Below are positions 8,731-15,151 of a DNA stretch of 64,000 nucleotides, piece after piece. Origin of the DNA: Nocardioides turkmenicus (lineage in GTDB: Bacteria; Actinomycetota; Actinomycetes; Propionibacteriales; Nocardioidaceae). Position 1 is the stretch's first letter; each line of letters begins with the position of its first letter. Location: NCBI RefSeq assembly GCF_011045035.1, contig NZ_JAALAA010000003.1, positions 277,696 through 341,695 of the forward strand. The letters run 5' to 3'. The translations under genes were made by a program, and so were the position numbers. The notes beneath the pieces are model-generated. The model saw nothing but the letters and a program-made list of their open reading frames with translations. It was not told where the DNA came from and did not search any database.

Positions 8731-8880
8731 AGCGCTTATCCTTGTCCTGCACTCAGATCCCTGTCAAGACCCGAACGTGACATTCGCCACACGGAGTGTC
8801 CGAAAGGGCAAGCGGGGCAGACGAAAAACACCGATGTAGGCTGCCTCCGAACCGGGGGCACGAGGGAACACGAGGCGACG

Positions 8881-9969
8881 ATGGCTGTGACGATGCGCGA
8901 CGTCGCGATCCTTGCCCGCGTCTCGCCCAAGACGGTGTCCAACGTGGTGAACGACCACCCGAACGTGCACCCGGACACCCGCGCCCGCGTTCAGCAGGCG
9001 ATCGCCGAGCTGGGCTACCGGCCGAACCACTCCGCGCGCGGACTGCGCTCCGGGCGCACCGGCGTCATCGGTCTGGCGGTGCCGGAGCTGAAGCAGGCCT
9101 ACTTCGCCGAGCTCGCCGACGCGGTCATCGCGGCGGCCGCCAAGCGCGGACTGAGCGTGATCGTCGGACAGCTGGGAGGCGACCGCGAGCACGAGATCGA
9201 GCTCCTCACGCACGGCCTCCCCCAGACCGACGGCCTGCTCTTCAGCCCGGAGCGACTCGGCACCGAGGACCGCGACCTGCTGGCGTACGTCGACTTCCCG
9301 CTGGTCATGCTCGGCGAGTGGATCTTCGGCGGACCCACCGACCACGTGACGATGCACAACGTCAGCGCGGCCCGCGCGGCCGTCGAGCACCTGATCTCGC
9401 TGGGGCGCCGGCGGATCGCCGTCATCGGCGCCCATCCCGACGACGAGACCCGGCAGCTCGGGCCGTCGAACCTGAGGATCCAGGGCTACCGGGAGGCACT
9501 GGCCGCTGCTGGCATCGAGCACGATCCCCGGCTCGAGCGGGTCGTCGCGCCCTGGCATCCGGAGGACGGCGCCGACGCGGCCCGGCGGCTGATCGACTCC
9601 GGGTTGGAGTTCGACGCCATCTTCACGCTGACCGACGCGCTCGCGCTGGGAGCGCTCCGGGCTCTCGGAGAAGCCGGGCGCGTCGTGCCCGACGACGTGG
9701 CCGTGATCGGCTTCGACAACATCGCCATCAGCCACCTCACCGTGCCCTCGCTCTCCAGCGTCGACCCCGGTCGAGCGGAGATCGCGGAGACGGCGGTCGG
9801 CATGCTGGCCGAGCGCATCGAGTGGGGCGCAGGATCGTCTCGACCGGCCCGGCTGCACAAGGCCGCCTTCGACGTCATCGTGCGGGAGTCCTCCGGCGGC
9901 ACCGGCTCCGGGACGCTCGGGAGCTCTGGGCGCCAGTCCGGCGCGGCGGCTCAGACGCTCAACGGCTGA
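8881..9969 (+). CDS. LacI-family sugar-responsive repressor
   Basis: A 362-residue LacI/GalR protein. The N-terminal helix-turn-helix reads MRDVAILARVSPKTVSNVVN, followed by the hinge helix GYRPNHSARGLRSGRTG, and then the periplasmic-binding-protein-like effector domain (ligand-site elements IGAHPDDETR, TDALALGALRAL and VIGFDNIAISH). The ATG at 8881 is placed so the HTH starts at the usual distance; GAGG is 6 bases upstream. It is divergent from the importer operon and convergent with the FAH-family gene, overlapping its end by 11 bases. It very probably represses both flanking units through the shared palindrome; its effector is probably L-arabinose or a related compound (inference). Confidence 0.93.
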   Translation: MAVTMRDVAILARVSPKTVSNVVNDHPNVHPDTRARVQQAIAELGYRPNHSARGLRSGRTGVIGLAVPELKQAYFAELADAVIAAAAKRGLSVIVGQLGGDREHEIELLTHGLPQTDGLLFSPERLGTEDRDLLAYVDFPLVMLGEWIFGGPTDHVTMHNVSAARAAVEHLISLGRRRIAVIGAHPDDETRQLGPSNLRIQGYREALAAAGIEHDPRLERVVAPWHPEDGADAARRLIDSGLEFDAIFTLTDALALGALRALGEAGRVVPDDVAVIGFDNIAISHLTVPSLSSVDPGRAEIAETAVGMLAERIEWGAGSSRPARLHKAAFDVIVRESSGGTGSGTLGSSGRQSGAAAQTLNG

Positions 9970-10828
9970 GCCACCGGAAGGGCTCCTTGCCCGTCTCCAC
10001 CCGGTTCACGAGCCGTCCGACACCGGCGATCTCGATCTCCACCACGTCGTCGGGCTGAAGGCTGAAGTCGAGGTCGGGGACGATCCCGGTGCCGGTGGCG
10101 AGCGCCGCTCCGTCAGGGAAGTCGTTGCCGGCGAACAGGTAGTCGACGAGCTGCTGGATCGGTCGTACGAGCTGGCTGGACGACGTCTCCGCGGCGACCA
10201 CCTCGTGCTCGCCCCGGCGGATCACCAGGGCGATGGCCAGACCGGTGGCGTCCGGAACCTCCCAGGCGGGCCTGATCCCCGCCGCGAGCGCTGCGGCGCC
10301 TGCGTACACCTTGGCCTGGGAGAGGTAGAGCGGGTTCTCGCCCTCGATCGAGCGGGAGCTCATGTCGTTGCAGACGGTGTAGCCGACGATCTCGCCGTGG
10401 GCGTTGACCACGACGGCGAGCTCCGGCTCGGGCACGTCATGACCGGAGTCGGCCCGGATGCCGACCGGCTCGCCGTCGGTGACCAGGCGCCAGGCCGGAG
10501 CCTTCAGGAACAGCTCGGGCCGCTGCGCGGAGTAGACCTTGTCGTAGACCGACCGCTCGGCGCTCTCCTCCATCCGGGCGCTGCGCGAACGGGCGTAGGT
10601 GACGCCCGCACACCACAGCTCGGCTCGCCCGTCCAGCGGGGCGAGGAGACGGACGGACGCGACCGGGACCGGTGGTGCGGTGGCGGACTCGACGGCGGCC
10701 CGGATCTCGTCATACGGCATGGCGAGGAGGTCAGCCATGGCATCGACTCCGCTCAGCGGGATGATCGAGTCGTCCCTGCGTACGCCGACCCGGGGGCCGT
10801 TCCCGGGGTCGTGTCGGACAAGGTGCAT
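9959..10828 (-). CDS. FAH-superfamily sugar-acid enzyme, probable 2-keto-3-deoxy-arabonate/xylonate dehydratase
   Basis: A 289-residue fumarylacetoacetate-hydrolase-fold protein. The divalent-metal ligands are visible as E134 and E136 (EPELAVV) and D155 (CNDMSSRSIEGENPLYLSQA). The IEGENPLYL stretch resembles dehydratases of the non-phosphorylative pentose pathway; FAH members there convert 2-keto-3-deoxy-pentonate to 2-oxoglutarate semialdehyde. Other FAH activities (hydrolase or decarboxylase) cannot be excluded from sequence. It lies 29 bases downstream of the sugar-acid dehydratase gene with GGAG 7 bases before the ATG, so the two are an operon. That context is the main reason for the specific call. 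Confidence 0.8.
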   Translation of the reverse strand: MHLVRHDPGNGPRVGVRRDDSIIPLSGVDAMADLLAMPYDEIRAAVESATAPPVPVASVRLLAPLDGRAELWCAGVTYARSRSARMEESAERSVYDKVYSAQRPELFLKAPAWRLVTDGEPVGIRADSGHDVPEPELAVVVNAHGEIVGYTVCNDMSSRSIEGENPLYLSQAKVYAGAAALAAGIRPAWEVPDATGLAIALVIRRGEHEVVAAETSSSQLVRPIQQLVDYLFAGNDFPDGAALATGTGIVPDLDFSLQPDDVVEIEIAGVGRLVNRVETGKEPFRWLSR

Positions 10829-10841
10829 CGGCTGCTCCTAC

Positions 10842-10871
10842 CTCAGTGGTTGTCGCCTCAGTGGTTGTCGC
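10842..10871. repeat. Perfect 15-bp tandem duplication over the dehydratase stop
   Basis: CTCAGTGGTTGTCGC occurs twice head to tail. The copy at 10857-10871 contains the dehydratase stop codon and the other copy sits in the spacer before the FAH-family gene, so the spacer grew by 15 bases and carries a second in-frame stop. Confidence 0.9.
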
Positions 10872-12666
10872 GCGGGGTGCCCTTGGTCTGAGCCACGCGC
10901 TGATACGTCACGGCGGGCTCGAGGACCATCCCGTCGGCGAGCTGGCCCACCATGGAACGCTGGATCTCCTGCCACGGCGTCTGCGACTCCGGCACCGGGA
11001 ACTCCCCGAGCTCGTCACGCCGCTCGGCGAGCTCCTCGTCGGAGACCAGCATGTCCGCCCGTCCCGCGTTGAGATCGACCCGCACACGATCGCCCGTACG
11101 CAGCAGCGCGAGGCCCCCTCCGGCGGCCGCTTCGGGCGAGGCGTTGAGGATCGAGGGTGACCCGGACGTACCGGACTGGCGCCCGTCGCCCACGCAGGGC
11201 AGCGAGTGCACACCACGCTCGATGAGCGCGGCGGGCGGCTGCATGTTCACGACCTCGGCAGAGCCGGGATAGCCGATCGGGCCGACGCCCCGGATGAACA
11301 GGATGCACCCCTCGTCGACCTCGAGCGCGGGGTCGTCGATGTGGGCGTGGTAGTCCTCGGGCCCGTCGAAGACGATCGCACGGCCCTCGAACACGTTCGG
11401 GTGCTCGGGATCGGAGAGGTAGCGTTCACGGAACTCCGCCGAGATCACGCTGGTCTTCATGATCGCGCTGTCGAACAGGTTCCCGGTCAGCACGATGAAG
11501 CCGGCAGCCTCCACGAGCGGGTTGTCGAAGCCGCGGATCACCTCGGCGTCCTCGCTCACGGTGTCGCGGCAGTTCTCACCGATGGTCCGTCCGTTCACGG
11601 TGAGCGCGTCCTCGTGGATCAGCCCGTGACGCATCAGCTCGTGGACGACGGCCGGCACCCCGCCCGCGCGATGGAACTCCTCGCCGAGGAACCTGCCGGC
11701 GGGCTGCATGTCGACCAGAAGCGGGATCCGGTGGCCGATCGTCTCCCACTCCTCGATGCCGAGGTCGACGCCGACGTGCCGGGCGATCGCGTTGATGTGG
11801 ACCGGAGCGTTGGTGGAGCCGCCGATCGCCGAGTTGACGACGATCGCGTTCTCGAACGCTTCCCGGGTCAGGATGTCGGAGGGCTTCAGGTCCTCGTGCA
11901 CCATCTCGACGATGCGCCTGCCCGTCAGGTAGGCCACCCGGCCGCGATCACGGTGCGGTGCCGGGATCGCGGCCGAGCCGGGCAGGCTCATCCCGAGGGT
12001 CTCGGCAAGGCTGTTCATCGTGGCGGCGGTGCCCATGGTGTTGCAGTGGCCGGGCGACGGCGCTGAGGACGCGATCAGCTCGGTGAACTCCGCGACGTCG
12101 ATATCGCCCGCCGCGAGCATCTCGCGCGCCTTCCAGATGATCGTGCCCGAGCCGATGCGCTCTCCCTTGAGCCAGCCGTTGAGCATCGGCCCGCCCGAGA
12201 GCACGATCGCCGGGATGTTCACCGTGGCCGCCGCCATCACGCACGCCGGCGTGGTCTTGTCGCACCCCGTCGTCAGCACGACCCCGTCGAGGGGATAGCC
12301 GTAGAGGATCTCCACCAGACCGAGGTAGGCGAGGTTGCGGTCCAGCGCCGCCGTCGGCCGCTTCCCCATCTCATGGATCGGGTGCACCGGGAACTCGAAC
12401 GCGATCCCGCCCATCTCCCGGATCCCGTCGCGTACGCGCTGGGCCAGCCCGAGGTGGTGCCGGTTGCAGGGCGCCAGGTCCGAGCCGGTCTGCGCGATGC
12501 CGATCACGGGCTTGCCCGACTGGAGTTCCTCGCGGGTCACACCCCAGTTCATGTAGCGCTCGATGTAGAGCGCCGTCATCGCGGGATTGGCCGGGTTGTC
12601 GAACCAGTCCTGGCTGCGCAGGCGAGGGGCGTTTACCACGTGGTAAACACTAGCGCCGCTGATCAT
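10858..12666 (-). CDS. IlvD/Edd-family sugar-acid dehydratase, probable L-arabonate or D-xylonate dehydratase
   Basis: About 602 residues. The three Fe-S-cluster cysteines typical of the family are present: C67 ([10 protein letters not shown]), C135 ([11 protein letters not shown]) and C208 ([11 protein letters not shown]). The N-terminal [12 protein letters not shown] motif marks the sugar-acid branch rather than IlvD or Edd proper. It would dehydrate a pentonate to 2-keto-3-deoxy-pentonate, the substrate of the next gene's product. Start choice is uncertain: ATG 12666 and an in-frame GTG at 12639 are both possible, neither has a good ribosome-binding site, and the LacI operator covers the region between them. 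Substrate preference between arabonate and xylonate is inferred from the arabinofuranosidase nearby. Confidence 0.88.
   Translation of the reverse strand: MISGASVYHVVNAPRLRSQDWFDNPANPAMTALYIERYMNWGVTREELQSGKPVIGIAQTGSDLAPCNRHHLGLAQRVRDGIREMGGIAFEFPVHPIHEMGKRPTAALDRNLAYLGLVEILYGYPLDGVVLTTGCDKTTPACVMAAATVNIPAIVLSGGPMLNGWLKGERIGSGTIIWKAREMLAAGDIDVAEFTELIASSAPSPGHCNTMGTAATMNSLAETLGMSLPGSAAIPAPHRDRGRVAYLTGRRIVEMVHEDLKPSDILTREAFENAIVVNSAIGGSTNAPVHINAIARHVGVDLGIEEWETIGHRIPLLVDMQPAGRFLGEEFHRAGGVPAVVHELMRHGLIHEDALTVNGRTIGENCRDTVSEDAEVIRGFDNPLVEAAGFIVLTGNLFDSAIMKTSVISAEFRERYLSDPEHPNVFEGRAIVFDGPEDYHAHIDDPALEVDEGCILFIRGVGPIGYPGSAEVVNMQPPAALIERGVHSLPCVGDGRQSGTSGSPSILNASPEAAAGGGLALLRTGDRVRVDLNAGRADMLVSDEELAERRDELGEFPVPESQTPWQEIQRSMVGQLADGMVLEPAVTYQRVAQTKGTPRDNH
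12631..12648. promoter_or_regulatory. LacI-family operator, copy 2 (perfect palindrome)
   Basis: GTTTACCACGTGGTAAAC is a perfect 18-bp palindrome within the first codons or 5' end of the dehydratase gene. Binding here would block initiation or early elongation. It matches the operator near the lacI-family gene. Confidence 0.85.
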
Positions 12667-12686
12667 GTCCCCGCTCGGGAACCTGA

Positions 12687-13325
12687 CTAGGCGATGACCT
12701 CGCGGACCAGCCACTCCAGCGTGGACTCGACCAGGATGGCGTCGGCGTCGGCCTGGGTGACCGGGCCGCGCTTGCCGACGACGAGGGAGTGGTCCGCCCC
12801 CGGGATCGGGGTGACCTCGACGCTCTCGGGGAACTCCTCGGGCCTGCCGAACCGGTCGCGGGTGCCCTGCAGCACCAGCGTCGGCACCCTCGCCTCCAGC
12901 AGCTCGTGGGCACGCGAGACCTGCGGCTTGCCGACCGGGTGCAGCGGGAACGCCAGGCAGAGCGCCCCCGCAGCGCCGAACCCGCGCGCCGTGCGGACCG
13001 CCGAGCGGGCGCCGGCGGAGCGGCCTCCGACCACCAGCGGCGTACGCACCCGCATCCAGTTGGCGGCCAGCGTGAGCGCCGCGTCGAGGGACTTGGGCGG
13101 CGTGGCCACCGGCTTCCCCTTGACCCGCCACGGCTGCTCGAAGCGGACCACGGTGATCCCCTGGGCAGGGAGCGCGTCGTTGAGCGCCATCAGGTCATGG
13201 GTGTCGATGCCGTTGCCGGCGCCGTGGGAGAGCAGCAGGGTCGCCTGTGGTCGCCGCGCCCGGCGGGTGTAGAGCCGCCCTTCCCCATAGGGCGTGTCGA
13301 TCATCTGCGTCGTGGTTCCACCCAT
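12687..13325 (-). CDS. Small alpha/beta hydrolase, Tex30/KANL3-like
   Basis: A 212-residue alpha/beta-hydrolase. The nucleophile elbow is GGRSAGAR, with Asp in LQGTRDRFG and His in GADHSLV completing a plausible catalytic triad; [10 protein letters not shown] supplies the oxyanion region. This compact form resembles the bacterial KANL3/Tex30 group, whose substrates are unknown. The gene starts one base after the SRAP stop codon, with GGGGA inside the end of that gene, so it is translated with it. It is transcribed toward the sugar dehydratase but separated from it by the LacI operator, so it probably belongs to the SRAP unit. Confidence 0.82.
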   Translation of the reverse strand: MGGTTTQMIDTPYGEGRLYTRRARRPQATLLLSHGAGNGIDTHDLMALNDALPAQGITVVRFEQPWRVKGKPVATPPKSLDAALTLAANWMRVRTPLVVGGRSAGARSAVRTARGFGAAGALCLAFPLHPVGKPQVSRAHELLEARVPTLVLQGTRDRFGRPEEFPESVEVTPIPGADHSLVVGKRGPVTQADADAILVESTLEWLVREVIA

Positions 13326-13326
13326 G

Positions 13327-14085
13327 TCATCCCCAGGCTTCCTCGAGCGGCAGCGGCTCGATCAGCTCACGGCCGTTGTTGCGTACGTTGCTCACCAGCG
13401 TCGAGACCGGGTAGGCCTCCAGCTGTCCGGGCGCCGCCGGGGTCAGCAGGGTCACGTCGCCCGGACGGGTCGGGTCGAGCCACTCGTCCCAGCGTCCCCG
13501 CTCCACCATGAGCGGCATCCGGTCGTGGATCCGCCCGAGGGAGTCCTCCGCCTCGGTGGTGATCACCGTGCAGCTCCACAGCCACCGGGTCGGGTCGTCC
13601 TCGGCCTTGGCGGGGTCGGGCCAGAGCTCGTAGAGACCGGCCATCGCCAGCACTCCCCCGTCCTTCGGGGTGATGAAGTAGGGCTGCTTGCGGGCCCGTC
13701 CTTTTCCACTCAGCCCCTTGGCGTCCTTCGCGTCGGTGGCGTACCACTCGAAGTAGCCGTCGGCCGGGAGCAGGCAGCGGCGCTTGGCGAAGGCCCGGCG
13801 GTAGGCAGGCTTCTCCCCCACCGTCTCCATCCGGGCGTTGATCATCCGGTTGCCGATCTTGACGTCCTTGGCCCAGGACGGGACCAAGCCCCAACGTACG
13901 GACCGGAGCTGGCGCTCGGTCGACTCGTTCTCCTCGTGCGGCGGACGCTCGAGAACGGCGTAGACCTCGTCGGTCGGCGCGACGTTGTAGCTCTCGGTGA
14001 GCGGCTCCTGGAGGCGCAGCTCATCGATCTCGAACTCCTCGGCCAGCTCATCCGGTTGGCGGCTGGACGCGTAACGACCGCACAT
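13327..14085 (-). CDS. SRAP-domain abasic-site sensor (HMCES/YedK family)
   Basis: A 252-residue SRAP protein. Cys2, which becomes the N-terminal residue after Met removal and forms the thiazolidine crosslink with abasic sites in single-stranded DNA, is present (MCGRYASS). The other active-site residues are in PADGYFEWY (Glu), SYNVAPTD (Asn) and LGRIHDRMPLM (His). The protein would shield abasic sites at replication forks. The start is fixed by Cys2 and by a TAAGGT -10 hexamer 6 bases upstream. The mycobacterial homologue also sits between sigH and aroA, so the position is conserved. Confidence 0.94.
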   Translation of the reverse strand: MCGRYASSRQPDELAEEFEIDELRLQEPLTESYNVAPTDEVYAVLERPPHEENESTERQLRSVRWGLVPSWAKDVKIGNRMINARMETVGEKPAYRRAFAKRRCLLPADGYFEWYATDAKDAKGLSGKGRARKQPYFITPKDGGVLAMAGLYELWPDPAKAEDDPTRWLWSCTVITTEAEDSLGRIHDRMPLMVERGRWDEWLDPTRPGDVTLLTPAAPGQLEAYPVSTLVSNVRNNGRELIEPLPLEEAWG

Positions 14086-14091
14086 ACGTTC

Positions 14092-14097
14092 ACCTTA
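14092..14097 (-). promoter_or_regulatory. -10 hexamer TAAGGT, leaderless SRAP start
   Basis: TAAGGT ends 6 bases before the ATG at 14085, with no Shine-Dalgarno. Confidence 0.5.
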
Positions 14098-14140
14098 GCG
14101 CCGCGTGCGAGTCGTGTTTCCCAGTATTTCCAGGCTCTTC

Positions 14141-14860
14141 CTAGGCCCCGCGGGCGAGCTCGTCGAGCAGGAAGCCGGCCGATCTGTCGTTCTCCGGGAG
14201 CCCCTCGATCCAGATCCGGTCGGCGCTGTGCTCGACCATCTGCTTGAGCAGGCCGAGTCGTTTGACCAGCGTCTCGTCGCGCGGTGCGACCACGACCATC
14301 CGGTGGTGGGCGACCTGTCCGACGGCTGCGGCGCCGGCGAACACGGTGCGGGCCGTCTGGCCCAGCAGCGACATCCGGCGGGCGGTGGCGATGCTGTCGT
14401 CGCTGCCCGGGCTGCCGGGGATGTGGGCGTCGGTGACGACCAGCGCGTGGCTGCACGCCTTGGCCTCGCGGTAGAGATCCGAGATGCGCTCACGCACGTG
14501 GGCGAGGGTGGACAGTCCGGTGAGCGGGTCGGCGCAGGAGATGGTGTGCAGGTAGCCGAGCGTCGCCTCGCTCCAGGCGACGGAGAGCGCATGCACCTCG
14601 GCGAAGGCAGGGTCGCGGCTCTCGACCGTCTGCGTCGTCGTACGGAGGTCCTCGAGGCTCTCTCCGAGCGACACCCCGGTCTCGGCGAGGTCGTGCCCGA
14701 CCACCCAGCAGGCCTCGGCGACGTAGCTGCTCCGCTCCGCCAGCGCCTCGGCGACTGCCTCGAACCGCGGCGGGAGCGCCGCTCGCTGCCTCTCGGAGAG
14801 CTCTGTGGTCTCAGGCGGGGTGGGTGCAGGCGTACGCCGGCCACGCAAGAACAGCCGCAC
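14141..14860 (-). CDS. Degenerate GGDEF-like protein
   Basis: A 239-residue soluble protein. The segment CADPLTGLSTLAHVRERISDL at about residues 109-129 looks like the start of a diguanylate-cyclase domain, but no GGDEF/GGEEF signature or I-site follows; the corresponding region reads LVVTDAHIPGSPGSDDS. It is therefore probably not an active cyclase, and may bind a nucleotide or partner instead. The GTG at 14860 has GGGG 6 bases upstream. It is divergent from the fused sigma-factor gene, with about 290 bases between them, and ends 55 bases before the SRAP promoter region. Function is unknown. Confidence 0.6.
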   Translation of the reverse strand: MRLFLRGRRTPAPTPPETTELSERQRAALPPRFEAVAEALAERSSYVAEACWVVGHDLAETGVSLGESLEDLRTTTQTVESRDPAFAEVHALSVAWSEATLGYLHTISCADPLTGLSTLAHVRERISDLYREAKACSHALVVTDAHIPGSPGSDDSIATARRMSLLGQTARTVFAGAAAVGQVAHHRMVVVAPRDETLVKRLGLLKQMVEHSADRIWIEGLPENDRSAGFLLDELARGA

Positions 14861-15135
14861 GACTCACCCCTTTCTCGATGTTTCCTGGCGTTGGTGTCGT
14901 TCCTCGTCCGAAGTCGTCCGGTCACAGATACAGTGGTGCGCGCGCTGATCTACTGCGTGCTCACATGGACTTGACGCGCGAAATCAGCAAGCATGACGCG
15001 ATAGGGACCCGCGATTTTCGGGTTTCTCGGAACTTGTTGTCAGATCCCGGAGGGGGCGTGACGTGCGGGCCACCGCTGTCGTTAGCACAACGCATGTCTC
15101 CTCGTGGCGCAACCTGCGTCATACCTCCGTCCTTC

Positions 15136-15141
15136 TAACGT
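15136..15141 (+). promoter_or_regulatory. -10-like hexamer TAACGT before the fused sigma gene
   Basis: TAACGT fits TANNNT and ends 10 bases before the GTG at 15152, with no Shine-Dalgarno between them, consistent with a very short leader. Confidence 0.35.
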
Positions 15142-15151
15142 CTCTGGTGCT

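Noticed and set aside
8640..8880. Possible riboswitch or small RNA in the divergent region
   Set aside because: Apart from the LacI operator and ordinary promoter-like words, no conserved aptamer or stable structure was seen.
10858..13131. Dehydratase extended to 757 residues
   Set aside because: The extra N-terminus is the hydrolase gene read in another frame; family homology starts near 12630.
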